DNA of 64,000 bases from Riptortus pedestris (lineage: Eukaryota; Arthropoda; Insecta; Hemiptera; Alydidae), in NCBI GenBank assembly GCA_019009955.1, contig CM032228.1, forward strand, positions 104,305,501 through 104,369,500, read 5' to 3'. Made by a program: the position numbers and the translations under genes. Within the stretch, counting starts at the first letter, position 1. Each line of letters starts with the position of its first letter. Positions 1-9,727 of the stretch are shown in pieces. The notes below the pieces were generated by a model. It did not search any database and had not been told where the DNA came from. It was given only the letters and a program-made list of their open reading frames with translations.

Positions 1-2
1 TA

Positions 3-428
3 CCTGCTCGACTTCACGCTGAAAGTTATCATCTATTCCTGGAGAATGACTTACGGGCACTTTTGGAAAATATCCCTTTGGAAACAAGGCTTGAGAGCTG
101 GTTTCAACTCGATGGTTGTCCTGCACATTACGGAAGGGCCATACGAGACTGGTTGGACATCAACTACCCAGGTCGCTGGATAGGACGAGGTGGGCCGGTG
201 CCTTGGCCTCCCCGGTCTCCGGACCTCACGCCACTAGATTTCTTCGTGTGGGGATACGTGAAAGAAAATGTCTACCGAGAGCCCGTCCGCACAAGGGATG
301 ACCTCATCGAGCGCATCAGAATGGTTTGCAACCAGCTCACCGCAGAACAATGTTTAGATGGAGTGCGATCTGTGAGTACGCGATGTATTGCAGCGAGAGG
401 CCAGGACTTCGAACAACATTTACGTTGA
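3..428 (+). CDS. Tc1/mariner-type transposase, C-terminal part (DD41D-like)
   Basis: Cut-and-paste transposase fragment, open from the window edge to the TGA at 426-428, so the N-terminus and first catalytic Asp lie outside. The reading frame is open upstream of base 63, so there is no real start here. Visible core: WFQLDGCPAH (second catalytic Asp), then PPRSPDLTPLDFF (third acidic residue). Counting between the Asp of LDG and the Asp of PLD gives 41 residues, a DD41D spacing, unlike DD34D mariners or DD34E Tc1. The motif and the downstream terminus at 1056 are typical of a family abundant in insects. No stop or frameshift is visible in the 142 codons present, so the copy may be fairly young; activity cannot be judged from half a gene. 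Confidence 0.88.
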   Translation, partial: PARLHAESYHLFLENDLRALLENIPLETRLESWFQLDGCPAHYGRAIRDWLDINYPGRWIGRGGPVPWPPRSPDLTPLDFFVWGYVKENVYREPVRTRDDLIERIRMVCNQLTAEQCLDGVRSVSTRCIAARGQDFEQHLR

Positions 429-1053
429 CGCTTTAGAAATTAACAATGTAATTTTAGAGAAGGTAAAACCTTCAAAATTTTCAGGGTTTTTTTTCTCACT
501 AAGGTAGACCCATATAAAAACTGAAACATTTATGTTTTCCAAGTAAGAATATTTAATTATTTTATTAATTTTCTAAATTTTTAATCTTTTTTTATGTTTT
601 AATCTTCAGTTATTGTTCATAATGTAATCTACTTTAAATAGGTAATTTTTTTTATACTATGAATATTTGAATAAAAAAGTATTTATTATTTTTTCTTAAT
701 AAAAAATTATTTTTTTTTCAATTATCTTTCTGTTAGTATAAGAATCGAACGCGCCACTCCAGGTTTACCATGTGAGATAAAGGCCAACGCTTTAACTCAC
801 ATGGCTAACCTGAGCCCCAGTATAAGATTGGAATACAATAATTGTATTGGAATAACATTTATTGCTAAAATTCATTCAAGGAATAAAATCCGCTCTTCCA
901 TTGGTCTTAACTAGTTTTTGCACAACTCTTTTTATCTTTTTGTGATTTTCTCGAAAACGAAGCGAAAACGAGGCATATGCCAGAGGACTTTTTGTTTTAG
1001 TTTTTCGATCCTCTATTGATCCCTAAAGTTTGGCCGTTTGGTTTGGGGACACC

Positions 1054-1056
<3 letters not shown>
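429..1056 (+). mobile_element. 3' noncoding part and terminus of the mariner-type element
   Basis: AT-rich 3' region after the transposase stop. From about 930 it carries terminal sequence (CTAAAGTTTGGCCG, then GGGGACACCCTG) ending against TATATA. Ends of the GGGACACCCTGTA type belong to insect IS630-Tc1-mariner elements, which insert at TA. A 75-nt SINE head interrupts it at 744-818. The element end abuts the (TA)n core of a family A repeat, so the TA target was probably inside that microsatellite. Confidence 0.72.
735..827 (-). repeat. Head-only tRNA-derived SINE with 9-bp target-site duplication
   Basis: The 75 nt at 744-818 are the reverse complement of the SINE head seen elsewhere (GGCTCAGGTTAGCC to GTTCGAT), flanked on both sides by AGTATAAGA (735-743 and 819-827). 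The body and A-rich tail found in fuller copies (e.g. 24677-24905) are absent. Confidence 0.75.
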
Positions 1057-1131
<75 letters not shown>

Positions 1132-1255
1132 TTTTGAACGGGCTTCATTTTCGTCATCTACTAGGTAGGATCAATGGACATTTGAAGAAAAATGTCGAAA
1201 ATTTCGTCATGAGTACAACCTCAATAGCCGATTTCCCTTAAGGGAAATCTGCTGA
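1057..1255 (-). mobile_element. Family A (Helentron-like) 5' half with (TA)36 core
   Basis: A TA tract at 1057-1128 is followed by the reverse complement of the family A 5' half, ending with the palindrome ATTTCCCTTAAGGGAAAT and CTGCTGA. The 3' half is missing because the tract meets the mariner terminus. Confidence 0.8.
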
Positions 1256-1280
1256 AATAAATAAGAGAGAAAAGAGTGGA

Positions 1281-1515
1281 GTATACAAGCTGAAGTGGAA
1301 ATGCACTGCTAAGCACGTCCGGCAAACAGGTAGGAAATGGAAAACAAGAATATGAGAGCACAGACTAGCCCCATCATAGCAATAACTTTTAAGGACCACT
1401 TAACTCGTTGTGACAATGCAATCCAAGACAGCAAAATAACACTATTACACAATTTAAATAAAAACAGAAAGTTGGAAATAAAAATAGTAAGGATACAAAA
1501 GGCAGAGTTCAATTA
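1281..1515 (+). pseudogene. Penelope-like element, GIY-YIG endonuclease remnant
   Basis: Conceptual translation from 1281 gives VYKLKWKC..., then RQTGRKWKTRI, a stop and a frame change, then a second open stretch containing FKDHLTRCDNAI and LLHNLNKNRKLEI up to a TAG at 1513-1515. This order (YKLxC, QTGRxxxTRxxEH, a His-containing segment, ILLHxxxKxxKLxxLE-like end) matches the GIY-YIG endonuclease at the C-terminus of Penelope-like retroelements. The YIG-equivalent is degraded to HVR and at least one frameshift is present, so it is dead. No reverse transcriptase domain lies upstream, where a family A fragment abuts. The hairpin at 1890-2165 with a hammerhead-like motif lies 375 nt downstream and may be from the same element. 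Confidence 0.6.
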
Positions 1516-1889
1516 GGTGCAGCTCGAGGTGGAAAGCCCCCTGGAACCAAATATACCATTCAGTAAATTGACAGGGCTTTGTTAGCTACCTTACTGCCCC
1601 TTCTCTAGTGATGTGTCTGTAGTTATGGAGTCATTTCCTTTTACTAAAGAGTAAGTTCAATTGTGTAATATATATACAACATTTTACAATTTTAATAAAT
1701 TATTCAGTTTAACTTATATTGTTGTCATATTAGAATTTAAATGATTAATGTAAAAATTTGTATTTTATTCAGCTTAAATTGATCATCATCATTGTATTTT
1801 TAGCCTTACGATGCTATGGATGTGATGAAACCAGTCGTCAAATATAAACATTTAATGCAGGAAGACTACATCTGTCTTGTCACTAATTT
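1516..1889. other. No gene seen; possible Penelope-like 3' region
   Basis: AT-rich sequence between the GIY-YIG remnant and the long hairpin. No open frame or recognised repeat. Confidence 0.4.
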
Positions 1890-2165
1890 AGGTAGGATGA
1901 AATAATGTAGGCTACGCTTCCACTATAATAATTTAATAACACGGCAAAGCGCTTTCGATGCTGTGCATCATCGTCAGTGCCCGAAGGTTTTCGATGTTGA
2001 CCTGTCGGCTCTTGGAGCTAGAATAGTGAGAGTCTAGCTCCAAGAGCCGACAGGTCAACATCGAAAACCTTCGGGCACTGACGATGATGCACAGCATCGA
2101 AAGCGCTTTGCCGTGTTATTAAATTATTATAGTGGAAGCGTAGCCTACATTATTTCATCCTACCT
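1890..2165. repeat. Long perfect inverted repeat, 133-nt arms, 10-nt loop
   Basis: The left arm 1890-2022 and right arm 2033-2165 are exact reverse complements of equal length by eye, separated by ATAGTGAGAG. No obvious target-site duplication flanks it, though TTGTCACTAATT occurs just before the left arm and again near 2208. Each arm contains a hammerhead-like motif. Inverted terminal segments are known in Penelope-like elements, which would fit the GIY-YIG piece upstream. A foldback sequencing artefact is the alternative. Confidence 0.9.
2074..2112 (+). ncRNA. Hammerhead-ribozyme-like motif in hairpin arm
   Basis: Stem I strand GGCA (2074-2077); core CTGACGA (2078-2084); an unpaired T; stem II GATGC-ACA-GCATC (2086-2098); GAA (2099-2101); minimal stem III AGC/GCT (2102-2107); T; stem I return strand TGCC (2109-2112), fully complementary to 2074-2077. 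Cleavage would fall after 2108. The extra T after the core and the very short stem III are deviations. The mirror copy is on the minus strand at 1943-1981. Hammerheads are established in Penelope-like terminal regions; activity here is untested. Confidence 0.55.
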
Positions 2166-2574
2166 ACATTAGAAGTCACTTCCACCTGCCAGAATACCAA
2201 CTCAGAATTGTCACTAATTACTGGATCCTTCAACATCGATCCCTCAACATTATGGAGAAGTTCAATGAAAGTGTGATAATCTACCAAGGTGAGGTACCAA
2301 GTTACCGAGATTAATAAATTCATACATGGAAAAGAATTGCTGACTATAACGAAATTTTTATGCAAATAACTTGCTGCATAAACTGTTATATGACAAAAAT
2401 TTATATACATGAAAAGCTACTCTGAATAACATAGCAAACAATTTTTTTAATATTTTAAATTTTTGGGAAATTAAATATTACGCTATTTTGTTTCTGACCT
2501 CCACTACAACCCCCCCCCCCCTCCCCACACAATTTCTTACCAAAGAATGTTAATATGAGAGAAAATCTAGTAAG
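2166..2574. other. Intergenic; holds a segment repeated inverted near 12.3 kb
   Basis: About 70 bp at 2255-2330 (containing TCAATGAAAGTGTGATAATC) recur in reverse complement at 12300-12366. A C-run lies at 2510-2522. No gene seen. Confidence 0.6.
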
Positions 2575-2990
2575 GGTTGGTTTGAACTCAAATACTAGTT
2601 TTGTTGAGTTTCGTGTAGCCGATTGTGCCCTTTAAATTCTTTACGCTTCTATACTCAATTCTATAGTATGTAGTGCGCTAGTAGTATGTTGTTTATGCGT
2701 CGTTATACGGCAAAAGTGCATATGCCAAAAGTTTTACTACATGCCAGTTAGCCCGAAAAACCAAAAGGAAACGAAAAGCCAAAGTTGGGTTCCTAGTGAT
2801 AGTCATGCCAAGCTTCATCAAATTCGGTTCTGTCCTTTAGACGTAATCAGTTAATAAACAAACACGGACACCAAAGCCAAATATTGTTGAAACCGATTCA
2901 ATTCGTTGGGAAAGCAAAAATTATAGAAAATTCGAGAATAAAAAAACAATGTACAGACAGAGGTTAAAATTTTATAAATATAATATATAT
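2575..2990 (-). mobile_element. Family B Helitron, degraded 5' part
   Basis: Reverse-oriented and diverged. It retains module sequence (GTTATACGGCAAAAGTG-like, GAAAAACCAAAAGGAAACG) and the conserved 5' segment as ATGTACAGACAGAGGTTA near 2949-2966. Adjacent to a (CA)n tract. Confidence 0.7.
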
Positions 2991-2997
2991 ATACATA

Positions 2998-3009
2998 CAC
3001 ACACGCGCG

Positions 3010-3058
<49 letters not shown>

Positions 3059-3091
3059 GCGCATGCACACACACACTTACACACACGCGCG

Positions 3092-3139
<48 letters not shown>

Positions 3140-3150
3140 TGCACACATAG
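2998..3150. repeat. (CA)n microsatellite with CG interruptions
   Basis: About 150 bp of CA repeats broken by GCGCGCA clusters. Open frames on both strands across it are low-complexity artefacts. Confidence 0.95.
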
Positions 3151-3221
3151 GTATACATATGTATATTAAGTGGTCGTGATACCCGTAATTCACGAGTTGA
3201 AATAATAAGGGCCTCCCGTTA

Positions 3222-3776
3222 AAAAAGTCCATCGCGCAGGGGCTGCGTAAACTAAGCAGATTTCTCTCATGAAGTTTAGTAATAGATAAATATACTCACT
3301 CGTAGCACAACAACACCGTAAATAAAAACAAACGAACAAAAACGGAAATAAGAAATGTTTCATCCAATTTCAATAACCTGCTGACAGGAAGCTTTAGGTT
3401 AGAAATGTAAACAAACGGGTCAGCCCACCTCATACCGGAAAGAAAAACAATTACTGAAATATATTAGAATATAACATATTAATTTTATTGAAATATCTCG
3501 GTTAATATTCAAGATAGTGAATTAATGTATATAACAATATTTATAGTACATTTAATTTGCAATAAGTTTGGGCCTATACAAGTTTTCGATCCGACCTATA
3601 GTAACGGAGATATTTCGAGTTTTCGAAAATCCTCCCCTTTAAACCCCCCTTCCCCCTGGCCCGATTTCAGCCGTTAACGTGCTAGATCATTCTTTTCACA
3701 TAAAACAACTAAATATCGAGTTTGGTAACGATTAAACAATAATTGCGACCGCTAGAGCGGTAACCGACAAATCGAT

Positions 3777-3807
<31 letters not shown>

Positions 3808-3931
3808 TTTTGAACGGACCTCAGTTTCGTCATCTCCTGGGTAGGATCGATGGACATTTGAAGAAAACTTTCGAAAATCGCGTCATGAGTACAACCTCAA
3901 TAGCTGATTTCCCTTAAGGGAAATTTGCTAA
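3222..3931 (-). mobile_element. Family A, short form, nearly full length
   Basis: On the plus strand it runs from AAAAAAGTCCATCGCGCAGG (element 3' end) through the stem-loop, AAGCAGATTTC, one module, GCTAGAGCGG, TA tract (about 3778-3804) and ends TTGCTAA. The segment after the 3' subterminal repeat (about 3290-3470) differs from other copies, so this position is variable within the family. Confidence 0.85.
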
Positions 3932-5585
3932 TAGAAAGATTGAATTAGTTTGTGAACAAAATAATTCCTTTATTTTCGTTATTAATAAAAATGTCATTTC
4001 TGTTCAGTTTTTGACCTCTAATGCTCTTGATGTAATTAGTGCTGATTGAACGAAAATTAAAGAATTATTGATCAGAATGGCTATTGGCAAAATATGACGG
4101 TTTGAAACTAAAATGCTTCCTTGCCCAAGTATAAAGATTTGATTAGTTTTTGCTTTTAAGGAATCCTTTATTTTCATTAAATGATGAAATCACTCTTCCT
4201 CATTACGCCTTTGTCTTGTTTTAGATAGATATAGGAATATGATAAAAATCTATTTAGGCGTTCTGTTGTAATACCATAGAAATATATCTACATACATTTG
4301 AGATGCAGGAAAATCACGTTAATTCCTGTTAATGGTAAATTTTAATGAATAAAATAAAGTTTATTATCAGGAAGTACAAACTGTAATTAAAATACTGCCC
4401 GAATTTCTCCACCCACAAATTAATTTGTTAGCCCTCTATTTGATGGTAATGATTTAATTATGAAGATATTGTGGGTGGAGTAGCGGATGAGGGTGGAGTG
4501 GCAGGCCTTGACTAAATGGGGCTATAGGAGGGCCTCGGTTACCTGTTGTCTGCTAAGGCCTTGGTTCGACCTACATTCCCCCCACTCCTCATCCCTATAT
4601 CGACCTGACGTCACCTCTCCCTACGGCCTATTCTACTTTCTTCCAACCCTCTCCATCTTTTCAACTCTTAGCACTATACACCATAGTCTATTCTATTTGC
4701 TTTTCCGAAAACCAGTTTTGTCATTCAAATTGAAAATTTAATTCAATTGTGACTTCATGGTTTAGCTCTAGTCATTCATTGGATCCGTCGCATCAAATGA
4801 GGGTCTAACGAGCTTAACCTAGAAATGTTAGTGCTTAATATATAATTCCTCTATACTAAATAAAAGTCTGTAAATTTCTTATAATGACGATATACTTTTA
4901 GCAAATTTTCCTTTGAGGGGTAAGCTAGTACCGTATGTTGCTTGGAAATTCTAGACGGGAAGATACTTTTCCTTTTGATGTCACTAGATACTAAAAATAC
5001 TATTTGAAAATATATATGTATTAAGTATTTATATTAATATTTTACTGTGTGTGTGCAATCGCAATAACTTTCGAACAGAATGTCCATTAACCTTGGAAGT
5101 CGGAATATAAACTTTTTTTTTTCATTTCCGTTAGCTACCAGCAATATAATTTTAGCGGTAGTACAAAACAATAAAAAAATAGAAAATCGCTTAATAGCTT
5201 TTTTTTAATGAGAAAAAGGAATTTTCTTAGGTCGGTTTTTATTTATTATTATAAAGTTATAATTTATGTAATACAACATTTTTGGATTTTATTTTATTTC
5301 GATTTATTATTTTTCAATTTTCCTTCCAGCCCTCAATAGGGGCAGCTCTATAGTAATCAGCAAACTGTATATTTTATACTAGTCCTTCAGAAAGCAAACC
5401 ATCCATTTCTTGCATTCTATTTTTGTTTAAATATGTGGGCAATATTCTTGTGAGTTTTCTGCAAAATTTTAGAAATGGTACAGTCAGTATTTCGTAGAGT
5501 ACTCAGTTTTAAAAGAAATGAGATGATGCCTTATTTGACTGAGTTATTTGACTCTACCTGAAAATCATTGACTTATAGCTGTTAA
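3932..5585. other. No gene recognised; one GC-rich segment
   Basis: Mostly AT-rich unique sequence. Bases 4481-4640 are GC-rich, beginning GGATGAGGGTGGAGTGGC and ending in C-rich and pyrimidine-rich sequence. The layout resembles segments near 15180, 33965 and 53485. An 84-codon frame at 4487-4741 overlaps it, with no recognisable protein. Confidence 0.45.
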
Positions 5586-5793
5586 GACGTAACGCTCGAC
5601 TTTCCAAATAGAAGGAGGGGAAAAAATACTAAACATTACACGTCCAGCTTAAATTTCAACTCTTCCTTATATTGGCTTTTTATTACAAAAGAAATATGGA
5701 GTAGAATATGAGATGACAGTAACATGTTTATGTTGCTTCCCTTCTGAGAGACGGTTTTTTCCCTCCTTCTATTTGGAAAGTCGAGAGTTATGT
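5586..5793. mobile_element. MITE-like element with about 40-bp terminal inverted repeats
   Basis: CTCGACTTTCCAAATAGAAG near 5595-5614 recurs inverted near 5766-5785. The arms cover 5586-5626 and 5755-5793 at roughly 85% identity, with about 128 bp between. No coding capacity and no clear target-site duplication. Confidence 0.6.
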
Positions 5794-5855
5794 CTGTCTA
5801 GTGATACAGTTAAAGTGAAAATGGAATGTGTAGAAGAGGGGTTACCTGAATAGTA

Positions 5856-6438
5856 AAAAGTCCGTCACGCAGGGGCTGCGTAAACTAAGCAGATTTCCCA
5901 CGCGAAGTATTACAATAGAGAAATCTCTAAACCTATACACGAGGGACGAATACTTACGGCAACGGCCGCCAGAGCTCTCGCATAGCTCACTCCTGTCGAC
6001 CACCCACACAATACAAATGCAAATATCTCGGTTAATATTCAAGATAGAGAATAAATGTATAGAACAATATTTATAGTAAATGTAATTTGCAATAAGATTG
6101 ATTCTATACAATTTTTCGATCTAACGTATATTAATGGAGATATTTCGAATTTTCAAAAATCCCCCCTCTAAACCCCCCTCCCACTGGTCCGATTTCAGCC
6201 ATTAACGAACTTGATCTTTCTTTTTACATAAAACGATTAAATATGAAGTTTGGTAACGATCAAACAAAAATTGCTCCGTTAATATTCAAGATAGAGAATA
6301 AATGTATATAACAATATTTATAGTAAACTGGTTCGATTTCAGCCGTTAACGAACTTGATCTTTCTTTTTACATAAAACGACTAAATATCGAGTTTAGTAA
6401 CGATCAAACAAATGTTGCGACTGCTAGAGCGGTAACAG

Positions 6439-6490
<52 letters not shown>

Positions 6491-6616
6491 TTTAGAACGG
6501 ACCTCATTTTAGTCATAGACTAGGACGGATCGATGGACGGTTGAAGAAAAATGTCGATAATTCCGTCATGAGTACGACCTTAATAGCTGATTTACCTAAT
6601 GGTAAATCTGCTAAAA
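5856..6616 (-). mobile_element. Family A copy with rearranged interior
   Basis: Starts AAAAGTCCGTCACGCAGGGG and ends CTGCTAAAA. The module is present, then at 6274 the sequence jumps back into an earlier part of the element (CTCCGTTAATATTCAAG) and repeats, matching the copy at 7102-7590. The TA tract is about 6443-6486. The jump is the left breakpoint of the tandem duplication at 6274-7925. Confidence 0.85.
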
Positions 6617-6762
6617 TATGAAAATACAACTTACTCAATAAAAATAAATTACTAGTTTAATATGGTATATTTGATCCTGTAACATGTTTTAAACCAACGT
6701 AACATTGAAAATATATGTGATTTTGAATTTTACTTTTCTAAATGTCCACCCCTCTTGGTTTG

Positions 6763-6916
6763 TTTTAGCTATTATTATTACACTTACGGGGGATCAGCTC
6801 TTGAGATTGTACTCTTAACGCGATTTTCGAAAAATTTCCTCAAACGTCATTTAATCCTACCTTGGAAATTATGAAAATGAGGTCTATATATATATTACAT
6901 CTACATAGATATAAAG

Positions 6917-6978
<62 letters not shown>

Positions 6979-7104
6979 TTTTGAACGGACCTCATTTTCG
7001 TCTCATCTCCTGGGTACGATCGATGGACATTTGAAGAAAAATTTCGAAAATCGCGTTATGAGTACAACATCAATAGCTGATTTCCCTTAAGGGAAATCTG
7101 CTAA
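6763..7104. mobile_element. Two family A 5' halves head to head across a TA tract
   Basis: A plus-oriented 5' half begins TTTTAGC at 6763 and reaches ATGAGGTC before the TA tract (6918-6975). A minus-oriented 5' half follows (GAACGGACCTC... to CTGCTAAAA at about 7104). The pair forms a large imperfect palindrome with the microsatellite at its centre and no 3' half. Confidence 0.75.
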
Positions 7105-7590
7105 AAGTCCGTCACGCAGGAGCTGCGTAAACTAAGCAGATTTCCTACGTGAAATTTTACAATAGAGAAATTTCACGAGAGCCGAACAGTTAAGGAAACG
7201 GCCGAACTAGCTTTTCGCGGGAAAGTCACTCACGTCCGTTAGTCGCCCAGATTTAAAAAGAAAATGCAAATATCTCCGTTAATATTCAAGATAGAGAATA
7301 AATGTATATAACAATATTTATAGTAAACTGGTTCGATTTCAGCCGTTAACGAACTTGATCTTTCTTTTTACATAAAACGACTAAATATCGAGTTTAGTAA
7401 CGATCAAACAAATGTTGCGACTGCTAGAGCGGTAACAGACAAATATATATATATATATATACAGTTTAGAACGGACCTCATTTTCGTCATCTATTAGGAA
7501 GGATCGATGGACGTTTGAAGAAAAATGTCGATAATTCCGTCATGAGTACGACCTTAATAGCTGATTTACCTAATGGTAAATCTGCTAAAA
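7102..7590 (-). mobile_element. Family A copy with internal deletion
   Basis: Begins directly at the end of the preceding copy (GCTAAAAGTCCGTCACGC is shared junction sequence) and ends CTGCTAAAA. The module lacks the stretch between TATAGTAAA and CGATTTCAGCC found in full copies. TA tract 7443-7460. Confidence 0.85.
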
Positions 7591-7736
7591 TATGAAAATA
7601 CAACTTACTCAATAAAAATAAATTACTAGTTTAATATGGTATATTTGATCCTGTAACATGTTTTAAACCAACGTAACATTGAATATATATGTGATTTTGA
7701 ATTTTACTTTTCTAAATGTCCACCCCTCTTGGTTTG

Positions 7737-7890
7737 TTTTAGCTATTATTATTACACTTACGGGGGATCAGCTCTTGAGATTGTACTCTTAACGCGATTT
7801 TCGAAAAATTTCCTCAAACGTCATTTAATCCTACCTTGGAAATTATGAAAATGAGGTCTATATATATATTACATCTACATAGATATAAAG

Positions 7891-7931
<41 letters not shown>

Positions 7932-8621
7932 ACCCATCTACCAATCGTAATTTTGTTAGATCGGTACCAAATTCGATATTTAAACGTTTTATATAAAACT
8001 AACGATCAAGTTCGTTAACATCTGAAATCAGACCAGTGGGTTTAGAGGGGAGAAACTATACAAAATATTTCCGTTATTATGAGGTAGGCCCTACCTTACT
8101 GCAAATTTACTTATCTATAAATTACATATAATATTTCTCTATCTTATATTAACTGAGATATTTTAGTTTTTTAATTTTCTGACTTTATTAAACCCTCACT
8201 TTTGCTGGTGTCAAATTAGTGATAAGCCCCACTTTAATCGAAACCTAAATACCAAATATTGCCTTCAACTGGCCGTTATTTATTGTGAGAGACCATGCAA
8301 ATACGTTATGTGATGACGTCACCAATTCATATTTTACGTTCTTAACTGGGAAATGTTTATTTTATCTAGACCATACTATATATATTTAATCGTTTCGAGC
8401 AGCTCATAGGCGTTCATACTCTACAATAATTTTTTTCGTAGTTCAAATATTTAGTGAGCTATTGATTGGTACTTTCTTGTTTTCAACATTCCGTAACCCC
8501 CATTACTAATTACCGAATTTCGATTTAGAAATAGAGAATGTATGGAGAGATGACATTATTAGTGTGCCATACCAGCATGTGGAAATCTGCTTAATTTACG
8601 CAGCACCTGCGAGACGGAATA
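7737..8621 (+). mobile_element. Family A, long form
   Basis: Begins TTTTAGC, has a degraded 5' palindrome (GGGGGATCAGCTCTTGAG), a TA tract at 7892-7924, a first module, then a second-module block containing ACGTTATGTGATGACGTCA. Near 8581 come GGAAATCTGCTTAA, stem-loop CGCAGCACCTGCG and GACGGAAT. Confidence 0.8.
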
Positions 8622-9497
8622 TTCTGCACGAAACGAATACTAACTGAGTTGCTCAAATCAAAATTAAGACGTTTGAGCTGTAGATTGTCATTTATGAATT
8701 GAACTTTATGCATCAAGTTATATCTCAGTACCAGTAAGTTGACATTAATAACAAAACAATTCCCATTCCAATTAGTAAAGAAAACTTTTTTTTCCTTTTT
8801 TACTTTCATTTTTAAACATTTTTTATTTTATTTTACACCTTCCCTAAATACCCACAGCCTAGTAGTTTCCATCCACTGACGAACTTGATCTTTAGTTTTC
8901 ACAAGTAACTTTTAGATACCAAGCTTGGTGACGGTCAAAAAAAATTACTGCACGTAGAGTCACCTGACGCACGCTAAAGCACGCACACAAACACACACAC
9001 ACATATATATGCGACGCGGGGAGGGGACCGTAAGGGTACATCACACACTACCCCAGTAAGCTGTAGGTAAAAATATGTGCATCTTTGGTTCCCGCGAAGG
9101 GTGAACTTAATTTACGAGTTGTCTACCAAAGCGCGCTAGTCCTAGTGCCTACGGATCAGCGGAAGTTCAAAGAGTTCATATACGCCTGATAGCTCCTCAG
9201 AATGACGAACAATTATAATTCCCTTAGATACCCCCCGGATGCAATGGGGTCCATCATTCTATTGGCGGAAACTCATTCCAGATTCTCCTAGGTTGATCAT
9301 GAATCCCTCGGGAGCGGCTAAAGATCTCTAAGGTCTATGATTTTAAATATATTTCATTATATATTAACACATTATTTTTTTAATCTTTTATTTTATCAGT
9401 ATTACTTTTTAAGAATCATAAATCGTTGAATTCATTAAAGATTCTAAGTAATACTAAATGAGGAGCTGGTGAACAATGCTACGCTTCTATAGGGTAA
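8622..9497. other. No gene; old family A fragment and moderately GC-rich DNA
   Basis: Around 8870-8960 a diverged minus-oriented family A piece remains (GACGAACTTGATCTTTAGTT, GGTGACGGTCAAA), followed by a short CA tract at 8985-9002. 9010-9330 is less AT-rich than its surroundings and unassigned. Confidence 0.5.
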
Positions 9498-9727
9498 TTT
9501 ACCAGGTCTCTACTAGATTATGGCTGCATAGCGTATTCAACTGGCATTTGTAGCATGCTCAAAGCATTGGACGTTATGTACAACGCTGGAATTAGAATAT
9601 CAACAGGAGCTTTTCGGACATGTCCCATCAATAGCATTGATGTCGAAGCTGGAGAACCTCCACTGGATTGCAGGCGTAAGATGTGTTTAAAATTTCTCAC
9701 TAGGTCAAAATTATTGAACAGACCCTG
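9498..9727 (+). pseudogene. Jockey-like LINE reverse transcriptase, C-terminal fragment
   Basis: An open stretch of about 75 codons ends at the TGA 9725-9727. It contains RSLLDYGCIAYS, then GIRISTGAFRTCPINSI and VEAGEPPLDCRRK. The DYG, GAFRTxP and GExPLxxRR signatures are those of the region just after the polymerase domain in jockey-clade LINEs. There is no polymerase core upstream and no poly(A) end, so this is a short relic. Pieces of a related element occur at 24061-24560 (minus) and 33480-33810 (plus). Confidence 0.75.

Larger units (their letters stand above)
6274..7925. repeat. Tandem duplication at 1000-bp offset
   Basis: From CTCCGTTAATATTC at 6274 the sequence repeats at 7274 with an offset of exactly 1000 until the TA tracts differ in length. 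The second unit breaks off within the TA tract near 7925. Units differ by scattered substitutions and by TA length. It includes non-family-A spacer such as ATATGAAAATACAACTTACT. Unequal exchange between family A copies is the simplest cause. Confidence 0.85.

Noticed and set aside
63..65. Transposase start at a TTG
   Set aside because: The frame is open upstream to base 3 with family-like sequence, so the protein is cut by the window edge and does not start here.
744..818. Functional tRNA gene (also at 56303 and 24677)
   Set aside because: Repeated at many loci, with target-site duplications at two of them; fuller copies have a SINE body and tail, and the central stem is too long for a normal tRNA.
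1038..1241. Open frame across the (TA)n tract, and similar frames over other TA, CA and TG tracts
   Set aside because: Translates to Ile-Tyr, His-Thr or Cys-Val dipeptide runs from microsatellites with repeat flanks; no coding signal.
1890..2165. microRNA precursor
   Set aside because: 133-nt perfect arms are far longer and more perfect than animal pre-miRNAs; hairpin RNA or inverted terminal structure is more likely.
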